NCBI GenBank assembly: GCA_018261735.1
Contig: JAGTRM010000033.1
Location: 1-45,050 of the forward strand
DNA length: 45,050 nucleotides
Direction of reading: 5' to 3'
From: Pseudomonadota bacterium
GTDB taxonomy: Bacteria > Pseudomonadota > Gammaproteobacteria > Burkholderiales > Chitinibacteraceae
This document shows positions 7,813 to 17,302 of this stretch, piece by piece. The position numbers were made by a program, and so were the translations under genes. The notes beneath the pieces were generated by a model. That model was not told the origin of the DNA and did not search any database. It saw nothing but the letters and a program-made list of their open reading frames with translations. Positions within the stretch are counted from its first letter, which is position 1, and every line of letters begins with the position of its first letter.

Positions 7813-8547
7813 TCAGAGGCTGAACTGCATTTCGTGCTCGGCGGCGGAAGGTTCGAAACCGCGCGCTTCGTAGAAATTGAAAATGGTCTCGACCACAGCC
7901 TTGGGCTCGTCGATGATCTGGATCAGATCCATGTCTTCCGGACTGATCATGCCCTCGCCCGCCAACGCGGCGCGCAGCCAGTCGACCAGCCCGCCCCAGA
8001 AGGCACTGCCCACCAGTACGATCGGAATCCGGCGCGATTTGCCAGTCTGGATCAGGGTCAGCGCCTCGAACAATTCGTCCATGGTGCCGAAACCGCCCGG
8101 CATCACGACATAGGCGCTGGCGTGGCGCACGAACATGACCTTGCGCGCAAAGAAATGACGGAAGGTCTGCGAGATATCCTGGTACGGGTTGCCGTGCTGC
8201 TCGTGCGGCAACTGGATGTTCAGGCCCACCGACGGCGACTTGCCGAAAAACGCGCCCTTGTTGGCCGCTTCCATGATGCCGGGGCCGCCGCCGGAGATCA
8301 CGGCGAAACCGGAATCGGAAAGCTGGCGGGCAATATCTTCGGTGAGCTTGTAATATTCATGATCTGGCGCGGTCCGGGCCGAGCCGAAGATCGACACCGC
8401 CGGCTTGATCGACTGCAAGCGCTCGGTCGATTCGACAAATTCGGCCATAATGCCGAATACGCGCCACGCCTCCCGGGCGAGCGGCGTTGAATTGTCAGTG
8501 GGAATGGCCGGCGCAAGGCTTTCGGGCAACTTGTCGCGCAGTGTCAT
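7813..8547 (-). CDS. LOG family protein (TIGR00730), nucleoside 5'-monophosphate phosphoribohydrolase
   Basis: A 244-residue Rossmann-fold protein of the LOG/TIGR00730 family, which splits nucleoside (cytokinin-type) 5'-monophosphates into free base and ribose 5-phosphate. The diagnostic motifs are present: VISGGGPGIMEAANKGAFFG near residue 100 and MPGGFGTMDELFEALTLIQT near residue 150. I start at the ATG at 8547 because AAGGAA lies 7 bp upstream; a longer frame to 8598 has no comparable site. It is divergent from polA, with 74 bp between the starts. Many bacterial members use AMP and the physiological role is unclear. Confidence 0.88.
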   Translation of the reverse strand: MTLRDKLPESLAPAIPTDNSTPLAREAWRVFGIMAEFVESTERLQSIKPAVSIFGSARTAPDHEYYKLTEDIARQLSDSGFAVISGGGPGIMEAANKGAFFGKSPSVGLNIQLPHEQHGNPYQDISQTFRHFFARKVMFVRHASAYVVMPGGFGTMDELFEALTLIQTGKSRRIPIVLVGSAFWGGLVDWLRAALAGEGMISPEDMDLIQIIDEPKAVVETIFNFYEARGFEPSAAEHEMQFSL

Positions 8548-8621
8548 TGGCTGGTTCCTTGTTTTGTTCCGGGAGCGGCACACCACCGTTTCCCTCATCC
8601 GAAGTATAGAGGCTTTCCCGC

Positions 8622-11420
8622 ATGCCCACCCTGTTGCTTATCGACGGCTCGTCCTATCTCTACCGCGCGTTTCATGCGATCCAGTCGTTGTCCGCGCCCG
8701 ACGGCACGCCGACCAATGCGCTGTACGGTTTCATCAACATGCTGAAGAAACTGCGCGAAACCACGCCGGCCGATTATATCGCCTGCGTCTTCGACGCCAA
8801 GGGCAAGACTTTCCGCGACGAACTCTATCCGCAGTACAAGGCGCAGCGCCCGCCGATGCCGGACGAGTTGCGCGTGCAGATCGAACCGATCCACCTCGCC
8901 GTGCGCGCGTTCGGCATTCCGATCCTGATGGTCGACGGCGTCGAGGCCGATGACGTGATCGGCACACTGGCCGACTGGGGCACGCAGCACGGTATCGAAA
9001 CCATTATGTCGACCGGCGACAAGGACATGGCGCAACTGGTGAACCGGCATGTGCGCATCGAGAACACCATGTCCGGCGAAGTGCTCGATGAAGCCGGCGT
9101 GCTGGAAAAGTTCGGCGTACGCCCGGACCAGATCGTCGATTACCTCGCGCTGGTCGGCGACACCGCGGACAACGTGCCGGGCGTGCCCAAGTGCGGCCCC
9201 AAGACCGCCGCCAAGTGGCTGGCCGAATACGGCACGCTCGATGCGCTGGTTGCCGGCGCCGACGGCATCAAGGGCGTGGTCGGCCAGAACCTGCGCGATA
9301 CGCTGGACTGGCTGCCGATGGCCAGGCAGCTCGTCACCATCAAGTGCGACGTCGATCTGCAGGCCGAACTGCCGCAGGGCGTGGAAAGCCTGAAGCCGCA
9401 AGCAGTCGACTGGCCGACGCTGCACGCGCTGTTCGTGCGCAATGCCTTCCGTACCTGGACCAAGGAAGCCGAAGCGCACTTGCCCAGCGCGCCGGCTGCG
9501 GCGCCTGCGTCCGCCACCACCGACCTGTTTGCCACCACGGATATGTTCGCCGATCCGCCGGCCGTGCCCGCCGCCGCGCCGGTCATCGCAGAAGCGCCGC
9601 CCCCCGCCAAGCTCGAACGCCATTACGACTGCATCCTGACCGAGGCGCAACTCGACGCTTGGCTCGCCAAACTCAACGCTGCGCCGGTCGCCGCGCTCGA
9701 TTCCGAGACCACCAGCCTCGATCCGTTTTCCGCGCGCATCGTCGGCCTGTCGTTCTCGATTCATGCCGGCGAAGCAGCTTATCTGCCGCTCGCGCATCGC
9801 GGGCCGGATGCCTCCGACCAGCTGGCGTTCGAGCCCACGCTGGCCAGGCTCAAGCCATGGCTGGAATCGGCCGCGCACAAGAAACTCGGCCAAAACCTGA
9901 AATACGACCAGCATGTGTTCGCCAACCATGGTATTGAACTCGCCGGCATCGTCGACGACACCATGCTGATGTCCTACGTGCTGGCGAGCCACGAGCGCCA
10001 CAACATGGACGATCTGGCCGCGCGCGAGCTCGATGAAACCACGATCCACTACGAGGACATCTGCGGCAAGGGCGCCAAGCAGATCGGTTTCGACGAAGTG
10101 GCGATCAGCGATGCCACCGCCTACGCCGCCGAGGATGCCGACATCACCTTCCGCCTGGCGCAGTCGCTCGGCGCCAAGCTCGCCGCCGAACCGCAACTGG
10201 AAAAACTCTACCGCGAGATCGAGCTGCCAACGCGCGAAGTGCTGTACCGAATGGAGCGCACCGGCATCCTGCTCGATGCGCAACAGCTGTCGCGCCAGAG
10301 CCACGAACTGGGCCTGCGCCTGATCGCGCTCGAACGCCAGGCCTACGAGCTGGCCGGCCAGCCGTTCAACCTGGCCAGCCCGAAGCAGATCGGCGAGATC
10401 TTCTTCGACCGCCTGAAGCTGCCGGTGATCAAGAAAACGCCGAAGGGCGCGCCGTCGACCGACGAGGAAGTGCTGCAGGAACTCGCGCGCGACTTTCCGC
10501 TGCCCAAGGTGCTGCTCGAACACCGCTCGCTCTCGAAGCTCAAATCGACCTATACCGACAAGTTGCCACTGATGATCAACCCGGTCACCGGCCGGGTACA
10601 CACCAGCTTCAGCCAAGCCGTGGCGGTGACCGGGCGGCTGGCATCCAGCGACCCGAACCTGCAGAACATCCCGGTGCGCACCGCCGAGGGCCGGCGCATC
10701 CGCGAAGCCTTTATCGCGCCGCCCGGCTGCAAGCTGGTTTCCGCCGACTATTCGCAGATCGAACTGCGCATCATGGCGCATCTTTCCAACGATGCCGCGC
10801 TGCTGAAAGCCTTTGCCGAAGGCATGGACATCCACCGCGCCACCGCCGCCGAAGTGTTCGGCGTCGCGCCCGACGAGGTCAGCCACGAACAGCGCCGCTA
10901 CGCCAAGACCATCAACTTCGGCCTGATCTACGGCATGAGCGCGTTCGGGCTCGCCAGCCAGCTCGAGATCGAGCGCAGCGCGGCGCAGACCTATATCGAC
11001 CGCTATTTCGGCCGCTTCCCGGGCGTGGCCGCCTACATGGAACGCACCCGCGCCGAGGCGAAATCCAAGGGCTACGTCGAAACCGTGTATGGCCGCCGCC
11101 TGTGGCTGCCGGAGATCAAGTCGGCCAATCCGGCGCGGCGCGCCGGGGCCGAACGCGCGGCGATCAACGCGCCGATGCAGGGCACCGCTGCCGACCTGAT
11201 CAAGCTGGCGATGATCGAGGTGGCCCGCTGGCTGGAAGCGGAAAAACTGCAATCGCGCCTGGTGCTGCAGGTGCACGATGAACTGGTGCTGGAAGTGCCC
11301 GATGCCGAAGTCGCGCTGGTGCGCGCCGAACTGCCCAAGCGCATGGCAGGCATTGCCCAACTGGCGGTGCCGCTGCTGGCCGAGGTCGGCGTGGGAATGA
11401 ACTGGGACGAGGCGCACTGA
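8622..11420 (+). CDS. polA: DNA polymerase I
   Basis: A 932-residue full-length Pol I for Okazaki fragment maturation and repair synthesis. The 5'-nuclease domain is about 1-290 (LLIDGSSYLYRAFHAIQSL; EADDVIGTLA; GDTADNVPGVPKCGPKTAA). An Ala/Pro-rich linker spans about 293-335. The 3'-5' proofreading domain is about 335-520 and looks active, with the Asp-x-Glu motif in ALDSETTSLDPF. The polymerase domain has motif A DYSQIELRIMAHLS, motif B RRYAKTINFGLIYG and motif C LQVHDELVLEVP. The start follows AGAGG. It is transcribed away from the LOG gene. Confidence 0.98.
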   Translation: MPTLLLIDGSSYLYRAFHAIQSLSAPDGTPTNALYGFINMLKKLRETTPADYIACVFDAKGKTFRDELYPQYKAQRPPMPDELRVQIEPIHLAVRAFGIPILMVDGVEADDVIGTLADWGTQHGIETIMSTGDKDMAQLVNRHVRIENTMSGEVLDEAGVLEKFGVRPDQIVDYLALVGDTADNVPGVPKCGPKTAAKWLAEYGTLDALVAGADGIKGVVGQNLRDTLDWLPMARQLVTIKCDVDLQAELPQGVESLKPQAVDWPTLHALFVRNAFRTWTKEAEAHLPSAPAAAPASATTDLFATTDMFADPPAVPAAAPVIAEAPPPAKLERHYDCILTEAQLDAWLAKLNAAPVAALDSETTSLDPFSARIVGLSFSIHAGEAAYLPLAHRGPDASDQLAFEPTLARLKPWLESAAHKKLGQNLKYDQHVFANHGIELAGIVDDTMLMSYVLASHERHNMDDLAARELDETTIHYEDICGKGAKQIGFDEVAISDATAYAAEDADITFRLAQSLGAKLAAEPQLEKLYREIELPTREVLYRMERTGILLDAQQLSRQSHELGLRLIALERQAYELAGQPFNLASPKQIGEIFFDRLKLPVIKKTPKGAPSTDEEVLQELARDFPLPKVLLEHRSLSKLKSTYTDKLPLMINPVTGRVHTSFSQAVAVTGRLASSDPNLQNIPVRTAEGRRIREAFIAPPGCKLVSADYSQIELRIMAHLSNDAALLKAFAEGMDIHRATAAEVFGVAPDEVSHEQRRYAKTINFGLIYGMSAFGLASQLEIERSAAQTYIDRYFGRFPGVAAYMERTRAEAKSKGYVETVYGRRLWLPEIKSANPARRAGAERAAINAPMQGTAADLIKLAMIEVARWLEAEKLQSRLVLQVHDELVLEVPDAEVALVRAELPKRMAGIAQLAVPLLAEVGVGMNWDEAH

Positions 11421-11497
11421 CACGGACAGGCAGACGCCGCTTGATGGCATGCTTCCTGCTCGGTAGGGTGCGTTTCAAACAGAAAGGAAAGACCGGA

Positions 11498-12070
11498 ATG
11501 TCAGCTCTGAAAGTCGCCGTGCTATGCGGCAGCCTGCAACGCCCGTCGCGCACACTGGTTTTGTGCAATGCCCTGCTCGCCAGAATTGGCGAACACCGCA
11601 CAATTGCGCCGCATGTGATAGAAATCGCACAAATCGGCCGCTTGATCGGAGCCTGCATGCAACGCGGCGAACTGCCGCCCGAGATGCAGGCCCACCTCGC
11701 CGCCGTGGAAAATGCCGATGTGGTGATCGCCGCCAGCCCGGTCTACAGCGCGACCTACACTGGCATGTTCAAGCATTTCATCGATTTTCTCGGCATGGAT
11801 GCATTGGCCGGCAAACCTACCCTGCTCGCTGCCACCGGCGGCAGCCCGCTGCACGGCTTGGTGATCGACCAGCAGCTGCGCCCGTTGCTGGCCATGAAAC
11901 AGGCGCTGACGCTGCCGGTCGGCGTGTATGCCACCGAGGCCGATTTCACCGATTACCGGATCACCAGCGCCGCACTGGAAAAACGCATCACCCTCGCCAT
12001 CGATCTGGCTTTGCCGCATCTGCCGCAGACCCACGCGGTACGCATTCCTGCCGAACCAATATCCGCCTAG
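11498..12070 (+). CDS. NAD(P)H-dependent FMN reductase, SsuE/MsuE type
   Basis: A 190-residue flavodoxin-like reductase that would supply reduced FMN to a two-component monooxygenase. The N-terminal phosphate loop is VAVLCGSLQRPSRT, and the SsuE/MsuE-like block AASPVYSATYTGMFKHFIDF lies at about 80-100. I use the ATG at 11498 (MSALKVAVLCG) because AAGGAAAG stands just upstream; a frame from 11441 has no such site. SsuE and MsuE serve alkanesulfonate monooxygenases, but no sulfonate genes are nearby, so the partner is unknown. It follows polA by 77 bp and may be co-transcribed with it. Confidence 0.82.
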   Translation: MSALKVAVLCGSLQRPSRTLVLCNALLARIGEHRTIAPHVIEIAQIGRLIGACMQRGELPPEMQAHLAAVENADVVIAASPVYSATYTGMFKHFIDFLGMDALAGKPTLLAATGGSPLHGLVIDQQLRPLLAMKQALTLPVGVYATEADFTDYRITSAALEKRITLAIDLALPHLPQTHAVRIPAEPISA

Positions 12071-12154
12071 TCGGGATATGTGATCTAGCCAGAATTGTTT
12101 GAGGTCTCCGTCGGCTTGAAGTCGCCATCGCCAGCATGACGAAAAGGCCTGAGG

Positions 12155-13132
12155 TTAGCGGTCCCGGGCGGGCTGCCAATGGCTGCGCGCCCAGTCCCGG
12201 TGTTCGGTTTCCGGATAGAAACTCCAGGCCACCACGCGGCTGATCTTCTGGCCTTGCGCCATATCCAGCGTGAACACGGCACGCGGCGCGACGCGGTCGA
12301 GCGCGGCGTAGATCAGCGGCAGGTTATCCTGCTTGGAAACCAGCGTGGTGAACCACAGGCACTGCTGCGCGAACAGGCGGCTTTCGCGGATCATCGCGCG
12401 CACGAAGGCGATCTCGCCGCCCTCGCACCACAGCTCGTTGTTCTGCCCGGCAAAATTGAGCACGGGCTTGCCGGGCGCTTCCTTGCCCAGATTACGCAGT
12501 TTGCGCCGTGAACCGCCGGCCGCATCGGCAGCCGAAGCGTGGAACGGCGGGTTGCATACCGTCAGGTCAAAGAACTCGTCCGGACCGATCACCCCGGAAA
12601 AGAGTTGCCCGGCGCCGGTCTGCAGGCGCGCGCTAAAACCGCCAGCGAGCTTGGGATTGCCGGCAAAGATCGCCTCGGCATTCCTGAGCGCCACGGCATC
12701 GATTTCGCTGCCAACAAACTGCCAGCCATACGCCGCGCGCCCCAACATCGGGTAGATCGCATTCGCGCCGACGCCGATATCGAGCACGCGCACGGCATCG
12801 CCCTGCGGAATCTTGCCGCCGTTGTCGTGCGCCAGGAGATCGGCCACGGTATGGATGTAATCGGCGCGCCCCGGAATCGGCGGGCACAGATACCCGGCGG
12901 GAATATCCCACTGCGCGATGCCATAGAAATGCGCGAGCAATGCGCGGTTGAGCATTTTTACCGCGGCAGGATCGGCGAAATCAATCGATTCGTCGCCGTA
13001 CGGATTGACCGCGACAAACGCCGCCAGCTCCGGGCAACTGGCAATCAGTGCCGGAAAGTCATAGCGCGAGCGGTGCGGATTGCGCGGATGCAGGCTGGTT
13101 TTTTCAGCGGGGAAAACTTTTTTCGGGGTCAT
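12155..13132 (-). CDS. rlmF: 23S rRNA (adenine(1618)-N(6))-methyltransferase
   Basis: A 325-residue RlmF protein that N6-methylates A1618 of 23S rRNA using S-adenosylmethionine. Family features are visible: the N-terminal block [17 protein letters not shown], the SAM-binding motif [16 protein letters not shown], and the catalytic NPPF motif in [13 protein letters not shown], followed by [12 protein letters not shown]. The size matches the family (about 300-330 residues). The ATG at 13132 has no clear Shine-Dalgarno sequence. It is convergent with the FMN reductase gene, 84 bp apart, with no obvious terminator between. Confidence 0.93.
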   Translation of the reverse strand: MTPKKVFPAEKTSLHPRNPHRSRYDFPALIASCPELAAFVAVNPYGDESIDFADPAAVKMLNRALLAHFYGIAQWDIPAGYLCPPIPGRADYIHTVADLLAHDNGGKIPQGDAVRVLDIGVGANAIYPMLGRAAYGWQFVGSEIDAVALRNAEAIFAGNPKLAGGFSARLQTGAGQLFSGVIGPDEFFDLTVCNPPFHASAADAAGGSRRKLRNLGKEAPGKPVLNFAGQNNELWCEGGEIAFVRAMIRESRLFAQQCLWFTTLVSKQDNLPLIYAALDRVAPRAVFTLDMAQGQKISRVVAWSFYPETEHRDWARSHWQPARDR

Positions 13133-13216
13133 TGGTTCAGGCTGCGCAGATCGAAATGAATGGGCCGAACCATAACAGAAAAACCGGGGCCGCTTCGCGG
13201 CAACAGCCCTGCGGGC

Positions 13217-13951
13217 TTATCGTGCCAGTTCCGCCGCCACGATCCGCTCGAATTCGCCATCGGCATGCATCGCCTTGAGCGCCAGATCAAACTGCTTGAG
13301 CAAGGCTTGCTTGCGAGCTGATTTGGCAAACGTGAGAAAGGTGACATTCAAGGCCAGGGGCGCCGGTGCGGCCTGGATGTTGCTTCGCGTGACCATCTGG
13401 GCCGCACCGGCTTCGGCCACGGCCAGCACCGCATCGAGTCGCGCCCGTTCGAGCTTGCTGAAATTCTGCTCGTCGGAAGGCGTTTCTTCCGCAGTAAACT
13501 GGCCCGCGCGACGCGCCAGGTCGAAACGCTCGCCGTAGCTCCAGCCGCGCACCACGCCGATGTGCAAGCCCTTGAGATCATCGACGGTATTGAAATTCAC
13601 CGGCCTGGATTTGTTGAAATAAACCAGCAGTTTTTCAACGAAGATCGGCTGGCTGAAATCGTATTTTCGTTCACGTTCCGCATTGCGGTAGATGCCGCCC
13701 ACGCCCGCCAGTCCTTCGTCGAGCTCGCGCAGGGCGCGGACCCATGGCCTGGGTTGCAAGGTGACACCCACCCGCATGCGCTTGAAGGCCGCGGTGACCA
13801 GCGCCGGGTAAATGCCGGCCGCTTTGCCCTCGCGCTCGTACATGAAGGGCGGGTTGGCGCTATCGAAATTGATGACGATGTTGTCGGCAGAAAACGCCGA
13901 ACAGGATATCCATAACGATACCATGGCAAAAACGTGCGCCCATCGCTTCAT
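13217..13951 (-). CDS. Periplasmic solute-binding protein, SBP_bac_3-like
   Basis: A 244-residue exported protein of the extracellular solute-binding family 3 fold. The signal peptide is MKRWAHVFAMVSLWISCSAFSA, followed by a domain with ANPPFMYEREGKAAGIYPAL near the N-terminus and DLKGLHIGVVRGWSYGERFD in the middle. The ATG at 13951 is chosen because GAGAGGAG precedes it and it starts the signal peptide; a frame from 14002 lacks both. No ABC permease is nearby. Such stand-alone proteins are common in betaproteobacteria and may serve as sensors or orphan binding proteins. The ligand is unknown. Confidence 0.82.
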   Translation of the reverse strand: MKRWAHVFAMVSLWISCSAFSADNIVINFDSANPPFMYEREGKAAGIYPALVTAAFKRMRVGVTLQPRPWVRALRELDEGLAGVGGIYRNAERERKYDFSQPIFVEKLLVYFNKSRPVNFNTVDDLKGLHIGVVRGWSYGERFDLARRAGQFTAEETPSDEQNFSKLERARLDAVLAVAEAGAAQMVTRSNIQAAPAPLALNVTFLTFAKSARKQALLKQFDLALKAMHADGEFERIVAAELAR

Positions 13952-14216
13952 GCCTGCTCCTCTCGTGAACCGGCCTGCGGGCCCATGCAGGGCCACGGCC
14001 AAATGGGAGACTACAAAACTTGTGCCGCACTCGGCAAGGAAAGGATCTTTTTGTTTTCCAAGTTTTGGTCGAAGACACGCAACGCAGCAGAAAAACCGCC
14101 ACCGACCGATGTGCGTACAGCGGACGATTTTTCATTCTGCGCAACCGGCAGGCCCGCAGTGCGCTAACATGGCGCCGAAACGGAAATCAGCCACTTAATT
14201 GAAACAGGAAATCCCC

Positions 14217-14576
14217 ATGAACGACGCATTGACGACCGATGAATTTGAAGCCCTGGCCGAAATCGGCCGCGGCATAAAAAGCAGGAAGGTCAGCCCTTGC
14301 GTAGCCAAGCATGCCAAACACCTGAACGGGCTGAAATACATCGCCTACGGGCGTAACGGCCACATTGCGATCACCGACAAGGGCCGCCAGGCGCTGGTGC
14401 TCAAGCGTTGCATTGACGGGCTGCGCAGCATCGCAAGCAACCCGCTTGCCAAGCTCGATGGCGAAGTCGCCACTTTCCTCGGCAAGAAGGGGCACATCAG
14501 CCCCCGGGCAGAAGGGGGATTTGCCATCACCCAGAAGGGGATCGAATCGCTGGCCGACATCGAAGCGATCAAGTAG
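14217..14576 (+). CDS. Hypothetical protein with a duplicated sequence block
   Basis: I do not recognise this 119-residue protein. The ATG at 14217 follows AGGAAA at a good distance; a TTG at 14199 would add 6 residues. Two halves resemble each other: GHIAITDKGRQAL at about residues 47-59 and GGFAITQKGIESL at about 99-111, each preceded by a Gly/Lys/His-containing stretch. The pattern (beta-strand pair, then a helix after xITxKG) resembles the wing and last helix of winged-helix domains, so it may be a two-domain nucleic-acid-binding protein. It has no signal peptide or membrane segment. It lies just upstream of ppiC on the same strand. Confidence 0.75.
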   Translation: MNDALTTDEFEALAEIGRGIKSRKVSPCVAKHAKHLNGLKYIAYGRNGHIAITDKGRQALVLKRCIDGLRSIASNPLAKLDGEVATFLGKKGHISPRAEGGFAITQKGIESLADIEAIK

Positions 14577-14711
14577 GCGAGACCTTGACGGTGCGGTGGG
14601 GTTTAAGCTTGAAATTTCGGCCCCCGCGCCCACGTAGAAATCCACCCACGCGAATGATCACGCGTGTTTTTAAAAATGATGCCGATCGGGCATCTTTCTT
14701 TGGAGTTGCAA

Positions 14712-14990
14712 ATGGTACAAGCCACCGCCCGCCACCTTCTGGTCAGTAGCGAAGCGAAATGTGAAGAACTGAAGCAGCAAATCCTGGCCGGCGCGGATTT
14801 TTCCGCACTCGCCAAGGAGCATTCCAGCTGCCCGTCCGGTGCCCAGGGTGGTGATCTGGGCAAGTTCGGCCCCGGCATGATGGTGCCGGAATTCGACAAG
14901 GTGGTTTTCAGCGCCCCGGTCAATGAAGTGCAAGGCCCGGTGAAGACCCAGTTCGGTTATCACCTGCTGGTGGTCACCAGCCGCGGCTAA
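14712..14990 (+). CDS. ppiC: Peptidyl-prolyl cis-trans isomerase, small parvulin
   Basis: A 92-residue single-domain parvulin that speeds cis-trans isomerisation of Xaa-Pro bonds in the cytoplasm. It matches E. coli PpiC (93 residues) in length and motifs: ARHLLVSSEAKCEELKQQI, GADFSALAKEHSSCPSG, GGDLGKFGPGMMVPEFDKVV, and a C-terminal TQFGYHLLVVTSRG. The ATG at 14712 is used because TGGAG lies 8 bp upstream and it gives the family length. A strong terminator follows at 15018. Confidence 0.95.
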   Translation: MVQATARHLLVSSEAKCEELKQQILAGADFSALAKEHSSCPSGAQGGDLGKFGPGMMVPEFDKVVFSAPVNEVQGPVKTQFGYHLLVVTSRG

Positions 14991-15017
14991 GCTTTTGCCG
15001 CAGCCATGCTGCCGATG

Positions 15018-15050
15018 AAAAAGAGCCGCGAATGCGGCTCTTTTTATTTT
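15018..15050 (+). terminator. Rho-independent terminator after ppiC
   Basis: A perfect 12-bp stem (AAAAAGAGCCGC / GCGGCTCTTTTT) with loop GAAT, followed by a T-rich tail, 27 bp after the ppiC stop. The A-rich 5' side means it could also stop the convergent minus-strand gene ending at 15073. Confidence 0.92.
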
Positions 15051-15072
15051 CCCTGGAGGAACAGGGAAAGCG

Positions 15073-15510
15073 TTAAACGCGCACGGCCTGACGAGCCAGC
15101 AGCTTCCATTCGCCGGCTTGTTTTTGCCAAATCAGCAAGACCTTGAGCTTGACGGTGCCCGGGTCTTTACCCTTGTCGGCGGTATTGCCGGTCAGGGTGT
15201 GGCGCACGATGGCGGTATCGCCCACTACGCGTACGGTTTGCTCCGTCAGATCCATGGTCAGGAAATCGGAAGCGCCGCTCATCAAGTCACCGATGAAGCT
15301 GGCTTTGGTATCGATACGCACATTCGAATGGCCATAGTTCAGCTCTTCGGCAACCAGGGCGCCCAGTGCGGCGCTATCCGGGGTGACCATCAAGACGCGC
15401 AGTTTTTCTACGGCCGACGTGACGGCAGCCGTTTCATCCGCTGCGTGGGCGGCCGGGGCAATCCAGGCCATGGTGCAGAGCGACACAATGAAAAAGAGTT
15501 TTTTAAACAT
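15073..15510 (-). CDS. Exported NTF2-like (DUF4440/SnoaL-type) protein
   Basis: A 145-residue secreted protein. The signal peptide is MFKKLFFIVSLCTMAWIAPAAHA, and the mature part of about 120 residues has the NTF2/DUF4440 pattern: helical start (AVEKLRVLMVTPDSAALGAL), ELNYGHSNVRIDTKASFI, then beta-strands ending VLLIWQKQAGEWKLLARQAV. Members are small-molecule-binding or lyase-like proteins and the function here is unknown. AAGGAGG precedes the ATG at a good distance. It stands alone. Confidence 0.85.
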   Translation of the reverse strand: MFKKLFFIVSLCTMAWIAPAAHAADETAAVTSAVEKLRVLMVTPDSAALGALVAEELNYGHSNVRIDTKASFIGDLMSGASDFLTMDLTEQTVRVVGDTAIVRHTLTGNTADKGKDPGTVKLKVLLIWQKQAGEWKLLARQAVRV

Positions 15511-15805
15511 GTACTGCCTCCTTGATATGTATGATTTTTTTGTTGGTACGGGCCCTGCCGGGCGAGACCATTCGCCCTCAATCTTCTGGCCTGACCATAT
15601 TACCTGTAACTTGGATTTTTGCGCAACATTCTTGCGAAATTCGCCGTATTTTTCATTCTTGCGGTCAGGTAGCTAGGCAATCAAACAAAAGGAAGCGGCG
15701 TGCCGGCGCATGCCGCAGAGGGCATGCTTAAGGCGAAGGATGTTCGATAGGCAAGGGACCACTCCTGAAGGAGGGGCAGGAGGCCAAAACAAGGGGCGGC
15801 CGGAT

Positions 15806-17302
15806 TCAGGCCGCGACGGGGAACGTCAGGACGAATTCTGTTTTCACGCTGGGCAGGCTCTTCACTTCAATATCGCCGCCATGCAGCTGCATGATCGAGC
15901 GCACAATGGCCAATCCCAGCCCGGTGCCGCGCTTGCCCGGGGTTCTGGCCTTGTCGACACTGTAAAACCGGTCGAATAGCCGCGGTAGATGCTCTGCCGC
16001 GATGCCGGGCCCGGGATTGCCGATGGTGATCGTGACGGCCTTGGTCCCGGCCTGCTTCAGCTCGACCCAGATCTTGCCTCCGGGGGGCGTGTGCTGGATG
16101 GCGTTGGCGATCAGGTTGCCCAGCGCGCGCCGCAGCAAGCCCTTGTCGGCATGGATCACGGCTTGCCCTGCCACCTCAACGCAAAGACCTTGCTCGTCGG
16201 CCAGCACCTGATAAAACTCGCTCACGCACTCGACTTCCTCCCGCACATCGATGGTTTCTTTCTGCAAGATGGCCTCGGCGTTGTCGGCACGGGCCAGAAA
16301 CAGCATTTCCTCGATCATGCGCGACAGGCCCTGGTAATCCTCAACGGCGGATTCCAGAATTTCCTTGTACTCACTCATTGTCCGCGCCTGGGCCAATGCC
16401 ACTTGGGCCTGCAGCATCAGGCTGTTGAGCGGGGTGCGCAGTTCGTGGGCCAGATCCGAGGAGAGATCCGACTGTTTCTGGAAAGCCTCATCGAGGCGCG
16501 CCAGCATGCCGTTGAAGGCCTTGGCCAGCTCGTAAAACTCTTCCGGCACTTCACGCTGCGGCAAACGCTGATGCAAACGGCTGGCGGTGATTTCACGCGC
16601 AGCCCGGGTAATGGCAGCCACCGGAGCCAGGCCGCGCCGAACCACCCAATTGCCCAATCCGGCCGCGACCAGCGTGCCCAGCACCACGGTCAACAACAGG
16701 ATATAGGCGCATTCGCGCAGGGTCTGTTTGGTTTCATTGGCGGAAAGGCACAGGCCGATCAGGATGGGCCGGGCGCTCTCGCCTTCGCCCAGCCGTCCCC
16801 ATACCGTGACCATGCGCACGAATTCTTTGCTGTCTTGCTCCCAAACCCACGAGGAAGTGGGTGCGGTCTTCTCCTCGAGCACGCGCTTGAGCAATGCGGG
16901 GCCATCCGGACTGAGCGAGGTGGAACGAAACAGGGTTTTTCCCTGCTCGTCCGCCAGCACCAGATGCACCGTTCGGCTGCCCGAAGTCAGGGCGTTTTCC
17001 CACTGGCGGTTCATGGTTTGCAAATCATCGTCGGATTGCAAATTTCGCAGATAGGCACGAACCACATGAATACGGCTGATCAGCTCATCCTGATCGCGCC
17101 TTTCCAGCTTGTGGACCAGCGCAAAATAGAGCGAGCTTCCGATGGCGGCCAGTAGCAGGAATGTCATCAGCGCAAACAAAATGCTCAGGCGTTTGGTGAT
17201 GGAAACGCCAGGGCGAATTTTTGCGGCTTTCCCTTGGGACGAACGCGCCGTCCCAAGCCGAAGAATTCCGGTTTTCAGCAGATTACGGACGGTCGGGATC
17301 AT
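15806..17302 (-). CDS. Heavy-metal sensor histidine kinase, CusS-like (copy 1)
   Basis: A 498-residue membrane kinase. Membrane segments lie at about 42-64 and 200-220 and flank a periplasmic sensor region of about 135 residues. A HAMP domain follows, then the dimerisation domain with His286 ([13 protein letters not shown]) and an ATPase domain with N-box [15 protein letters not shown]1 GNPGPGI and G2 [12 protein letters not shown]. The layout matches CusS/CopS kinases. The ATG overlaps the response-regulator stop by 4 nt (ATGA). It is a close paralogue of the kinase at 18518-20020. The signal is probably a metal ion such as copper or zinc; that is family-based inference. Confidence 0.92.
   Translation of the reverse strand: MIPTVRNLLKTGILRLGTARSSQGKAAKIRPGVSITKRLSILFALMTFLLLAAIGSSLYFALVHKLERRDQDELISRIHVVRAYLRNLQSDDDLQTMNRQWENALTSGSRTVHLVLADEQGKTLFRSTSLSPDGPALLKRVLEEKTAPTSSWVWEQDSKEFVRMVTVWGRLGEGESARPILIGLCLSANETKQTLRECAYILLLTVVLGTLVAAGLGNWVVRRGLAPVAAITRAAREITASRLHQRLPQREVPEEFYELAKAFNGMLARLDEAFQKQSDLSSDLAHELRTPLNSLMLQAQVALAQARTMSEYKEILESAVEDYQGLSRMIEEMLFLARADNAEAILQKETIDVREEVECVSEFYQVLADEQGLCVEVAGQAVIHADKGLLRRALGNLIANAIQHTPPGGKIWVELKQAGTKAVTITIGNPGPGIAAEHLPRLFDRFYSVDKARTPGKRGTGLGLAIVRSIMQLHGGDIEVKSLPSVKTEFVLTFPVAA

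Noticed and set aside
8595..11450. A 951-codon open frame antisense to polA
   Set aside because: It mirrors polA completely, is His/Gln/Arg-rich without any domain, and arises from GC-rich third positions in the real gene.
15708..15727. Hairpin GCATGCC/GGCATGC as a terminator for the first kinase gene
   Set aside because: The stem is perfect, but it lacks an adjacent T-run on the minus strand and lies about 80 bp after the stop.
15989..17155. A 388-codon plus-strand frame over the first histidine kinase
   Set aside because: A similar antisense frame occurs over the duplicated kinase, as expected from shared coding sequence; no motif or ribosome-binding site supports it.
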